Shown here in pieces: positions 60,126 through 64,000 of a stretch of 64,000 bases of DNA (its first letter is position 1; each line of letters opens with the position of its first letter). The stretch is from Leptodactylus fallax (Eukaryota; Chordata; Amphibia; Anura; Leptodactylidae). The translations under genes and the position numbers were made by a program. The notes under the pieces were generated by a model. The model was not told the DNA's origin and ran no database searches. It worked only from the letters and a program-made list of their open reading frames with translations. The DNA lies in assembly GCA_947044405.1 (NCBI GenBank), contig CAMRHE010000012.1:8490001-8554000 (forward strand). Direction: 5' to 3'.

Positions 60126-62600
60126 ATGGACAGTATAGTATGTATCTAGTATATACAGTCTAGTATAGACAATCTATGTAGTATAGATAATGTATGCAGC
60201 ATATACAGTGTATCCAGTATATATAATGTATGCAGTATATACAATGTATACAGTATAGATAATGTATGCAGTATATACAGTGTATACAGTATAGATAATG
60301 TATGCAGCATATACAGTGTATCCAGTATAGATAATGTATGCAGCATATACAGTGTATACAGTATAGATAATGTATGCAGCATATACAGTGTATCCAGTAT
60401 AGATAATGTATGCAGCATATACAGTGTATCCAGTATATATAATGTATGCAGTATATACAATATATACAGTATAGATAATGTATGCAGTATATACAGTGTA
60501 TACAGTATAGATAATGTATGCAGCATATACAGTGTATCCAGTATAGATAATGTATGCAGCATATACAGTGTATCCAATATAATGTATGCAGTATATACAG
60601 TGTATACAGTATAGATAATGTATGTAGCATATACAGTGTATACAGTATAGATAATGTATGCAGCATATACAGTGTATCCAGTATATATAATGTATGCAGT
60701 ATATACAATGTATACAGTATAGATAATGTATGCAGTATATACAGTGTATACAGTATAGATAATGTATGCAGCATATACAGTGTATCCAGTATAGATAATG
60801 TGTGCAGCATATACAGTGTATCCAGTATAGATAATGTATGCAGCATATACAGTGTATCCAGTATAGATAATGTATGCAGTATATACAATATATACAGTAT
60901 AGATAATGTATGCAGTATATACAGTGTATACAGTATAGATAATGTATGCAGCATATACAGTGTATCCAGTATAGATAATGTATGCAGCATATACAGTGTA
61001 TCCAATATAATGTATGCAGTATATACAGTGTATACAGTATAGATAATGTATGTAGCATATACAGTGTATACAGTATAGATAATGTATGCAGCATATACAG
61101 TGTATCCAGTATATATAATGTATGCAGTATATACAATATATACAGTATAGATAATGTATGCAGTATATACAGTGTATACAGTATAGATAATGTATGCAGC
61201 ATATACAGTGTATCCAGTATAGATAATGTATGCAGCATATACAGTGTATCCAATATAATGTATGCAGTATATACAGTGTATACAGTATAGATAATGTATG
61301 TAGCATATACAGTGTATACAGTATAGATAATGTATGCAGCATATACAGTGTATCCAGTATATATAATGTATGCAGTATATACAATGTATACAGTATAGAT
61401 AATGTATGCAGTATATACAGTGTATACAGTATAGATAATGTATGCAGCATATACAGTGTATCCAGTATAGATAATGTGTGCAGCATATACAGTGTATCCA
61501 GTATAGATAATGTATGCAGCATATACAGTGTATCCAGTATAGATAATGTATGCAGCATATACAGTGTATACAGTATAGATAATGTATGCAGTATATACAG
61601 TGTATCCAGTATAGATAATGTATGCAGCATATACAGTGTATCCAGTATAGATAATGTATGCAGTATATACAGTGTATACAGTATAGATAATGTATGTAGC
61701 ATATACAGTGTATACAGTATAGATAATGTATGCAGCATATACAGTGTATACAGTATAGATAATGTATGCAGCATATACAGTGTATCCAGTATAGATAATG
61801 TATGCAGCATATACAGTGTATCCAGTATAGATAATGTATGTAGCATATACAGTGTATACAGTATAGATAATGTATGTAGCATATACAGTGTATCCAGTAT
61901 AGATAATGTATGCAGCATATACAGTGTATACAGTATAGATAATGTATGCAGCATATACAGTGTATCCAGTATAGATAATGTATGCAGCATATACAGTGTA
62001 TCCAGTATAGATAATGTATGCAGCATATACAGTGTATCCAGTATAGATAATGTATGCAGCATATACAGTGTATCCAGTATAGATAATGTATGCAGTATAT
62101 ACAGTGTATACAGTATAGATAATGTATGTAGCATATACAGTGTATCCAGTATAGATAATGTATGCAGCATATACAGTGTATACAGTATAGATAATGTATG
62201 CAGCATATACAGTGTATCCAGTATAGATAATGTATGCAGCATATACAGTGTATCCAGTATAGATAATGTATGCAGTATATACAGTGTATCCAATATAGAT
62301 AATGTATGCAGTATATACAATGTATACAGTATAGATAATGTATGCAGCATATACAGTGTATCCAGTATAGATAATGTATGCAGTATATACAATCTAAGAC
62401 AATTTATCCAGTAAAGATAATGTATGCAGTATATACAATGTATCCAGTATAGACAGTCTATGCAGTATATACAATGTATCCAGTATAGATAATGTATGTA
62501 GTCTATACAATCTATCCAGTATAGATAAAGTATGCAGTTTATACAGTGTATCCAGTATATACAATCTATCGAGTATAGGCTGTCTGTCCACTATATACAA
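60126..62600. repeat. 36-bp minisatellite upstream of fat4
   Basis: About 68 tandem copies of a 36-bp unit that reads GTATAGATAATGTATGCA followed by GCATATACAGTGTATCCA. The two 18-bp halves resemble each other (about 12-13 of 18 positions), so the unit is probably an old 18-mer dimer. Copies differ mainly at GCAGCA/GCAGTA and ATCCA/ATACA. A 32-bp variant lacking AGAT recurs at about 60571, 60999 and 61247, which marks segmental duplication of 428 and 248 bp. The edges (60126-60180 and 62395-62600) are more diverged. Because 36 is a multiple of 3, both strands stay open over hundreds of codons; this is not coding. Confidence 0.95.
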
Positions 62601-64000
62601 TGCTCATGTCCTGACAGTTTGCTACAGTTTCAGTGCTGCATAGGTCTGGCGTTCAGGCAGTTTACTTTACAGAGGATTACCTAGACAAGATATAATATCC
62701 TTTGTATTTGATTGATAAGGAATTTCACCACAAAATATACTAGAAAGTTGCAGAACTTGCCACTATATAACATATAAGTTTTAAGCTATATACTGTAAAA
62801 CCAGAAAATTGTTTAGGTTAAGGAGACATACAGAGTAAAATAGAATATACAGTAGCAACATAGTGAAGGAGATTTCTACAAATCTCATCCACATGCTGAA
62901 AAAAAAGAACAAAAAAAAAAAAAAAAACCTGCAGCACGACCTGCGCTATGGGTTTTACAACATGTCAATTATTGCTGCAGTTTTTACCTGCAGCTTTATA
63001 GGTTGAATGCTGTGTGTGACTAAGGGCTTAAATCACGGACTGCATGTGCACACATTGATTTTTATGGGCGCATGCAGACATCCATTCATCTTTCACAGAG
63101 ACATGCCAAATGCAGACATGTAAATAAGTCCTTACAGCGATTCCTGCAGATGTGCCACAGCAAAGCTATTTATGGTGTATTTTTTGCTCTGCTGGATTTC
63201 AGGGGAGCACGTTTTATGTCCATCCCATGTGGCCCCAGCCTTAAAGGAGATTTCTGGGACTATATTATCAATGTTACATTGGTGGGGTTCTGACATCCAG
63301 GACCTACACAGATCAGCTGATCAATGTAGCAGCTGCACTACAGTGAGTACCATTTCCACTTTACAGGTCATGTGATGTCACATTCATCGGTCACATGATC
63401 TGTTCGAAACTGCAATACCAAGCACAGTGACTATACAATGTACAGCGCTGTGCTTGGCAAATAGCATTTTTTCAACATTTTATCCTAAAAGAAAGTGATT
63501 CCAATTCATTCAATCCAGTACTATCCTCCTTTTGCCTCGTTCACAGTTACATGTTTGTGCATATGTATGTGTGTGCATGCACACAGAGGGGTGGCCTCTA
63601 CCTCCTGTTTACATAATGCAGTAGAAAACTTGTATGTTATATTTCACTGTTGACATGTGAAACCAACATTTGCACATTTCTAGAAGTGGGGCTTCAAAGC
63701 AGTTTTCAACATCCTTTCCTTAGCTAGAAACAGGCCTAGGCCTTGCACATTGATAACCTCCTTGCACATTCAGTAGCCACATTTGATCTCTGCCCTGTAT
63801 TGTGTCATTAATCATATAACTATGTATCACAGATATCACAGAACGGCTATAGAACAGCACTATAGAAGCAGTATTGTACGTATAGTCAGCCTGCACCGTA
63901 TGTGGTTAACATGTCACACACGTCTCATGGGTCAGTGTGCAACATCTACTCATCGTTTAATTGAGTAGTAAAGAAAAAGAGGGATAACATCAAGTACATA
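62601..64000. other. intergenic sequence upstream of fat4
   Basis: A poly-A run at 62908-62927. TTAAAGGAGATTTCTGGGAC at 63241 is a T2-type left end without a recognised right end. CCAAGCACAG (about 63418) and CTGTGCTTGG (about 63449) form a hairpin within the same remnant. No coding signal. Confidence 0.5.

Noticed and set aside
60146..62414. Open frames of 748, 359 and 281 codons (minus) and 394 codons (plus) with 12-residue repeats such as MLHTLSILDTLY
   Set aside because: They are translations of the 36-bp minisatellite. The unit length is a multiple of 3 and few frames hold stops, so both strands stay open. No start context, no splice sites, no domain.
60126..62600. CRISPR-like array
   Set aside because: Regular 36-bp periodicity, but units are head-to-tail without distinct spacers, in a vertebrate context.

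Overview
The window looks like nuclear DNA of an amphibian, most likely a frog with a large, repeat-rich genome. It holds one recognisable host gene. On the minus strand at 53886-59066 lies the giant first coding exon of the atypical cadherin fat4: a signal peptide, 15 complete cadherin repeats and most of a 16th, ending at a clean phase-0 splice donor. The organism call rests on three things: FAT4 similarity of vertebrate type; many short elements flanked by TTAA and starting AGGGG/AGGGA, which is the TTAAAGGRR signature of the T2 (Kolobok-related) MITEs known from Xenopus; and Tc1-like families known to be shared by fishes and frogs. The species cannot be fixed from sequence reading alone.

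Layout. Bases 1-53885 are best read as part of fat4 intron 1, which runs from 53885 towards 1 and off the left edge without reaching exon 2. No other convincing host gene was found in it. It holds a fossil Tc1/mariner transposase (250-602); a 3.2-kb hAT-type element with an exact 8-bp target duplication (957-4175) that contains T2-like foldback elements; a TA-flanked mariner-type non-autonomous element (16083-17205); two full-length but broken Tc1-like transposons with long acceptor-donor spacing (17541-19159 and 21562-23161); an internally deleted DD34E Tc1-like copy inserted into another MITE (38213-39112); a 368-bp TA-flanked MITE (33035-33402); about ten T2-type elements; three tRNA-headed SINE copies; several foldback elements; and microsatellites.

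To the right of the fat4 exon lies a GC-rich stretch (about 59640-59960) with CCAAT and GC-box motifs in the orientation expected of the fat4 promoter. The leader carries at least two short upstream ORFs. About 1.1 kb upstream of the start codon sits a 2.4-kb minisatellite of 36-bp units (60126-62600) with higher-order structure. It produces long but meaningless open frames on both strands. The last 1.4 kb is intergenic and holds T2-like remnants.

The most unusual signals are a composite internal module (GC-rich block, splice-donor-like motif plus T-tract, hairpin, 31-bp minisatellite) found inside two elements with unrelated ends and target duplications, and a Tc1-like copy whose terminal inverted repeats reach into the transposase coding end. 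No new multi-gene system was found.
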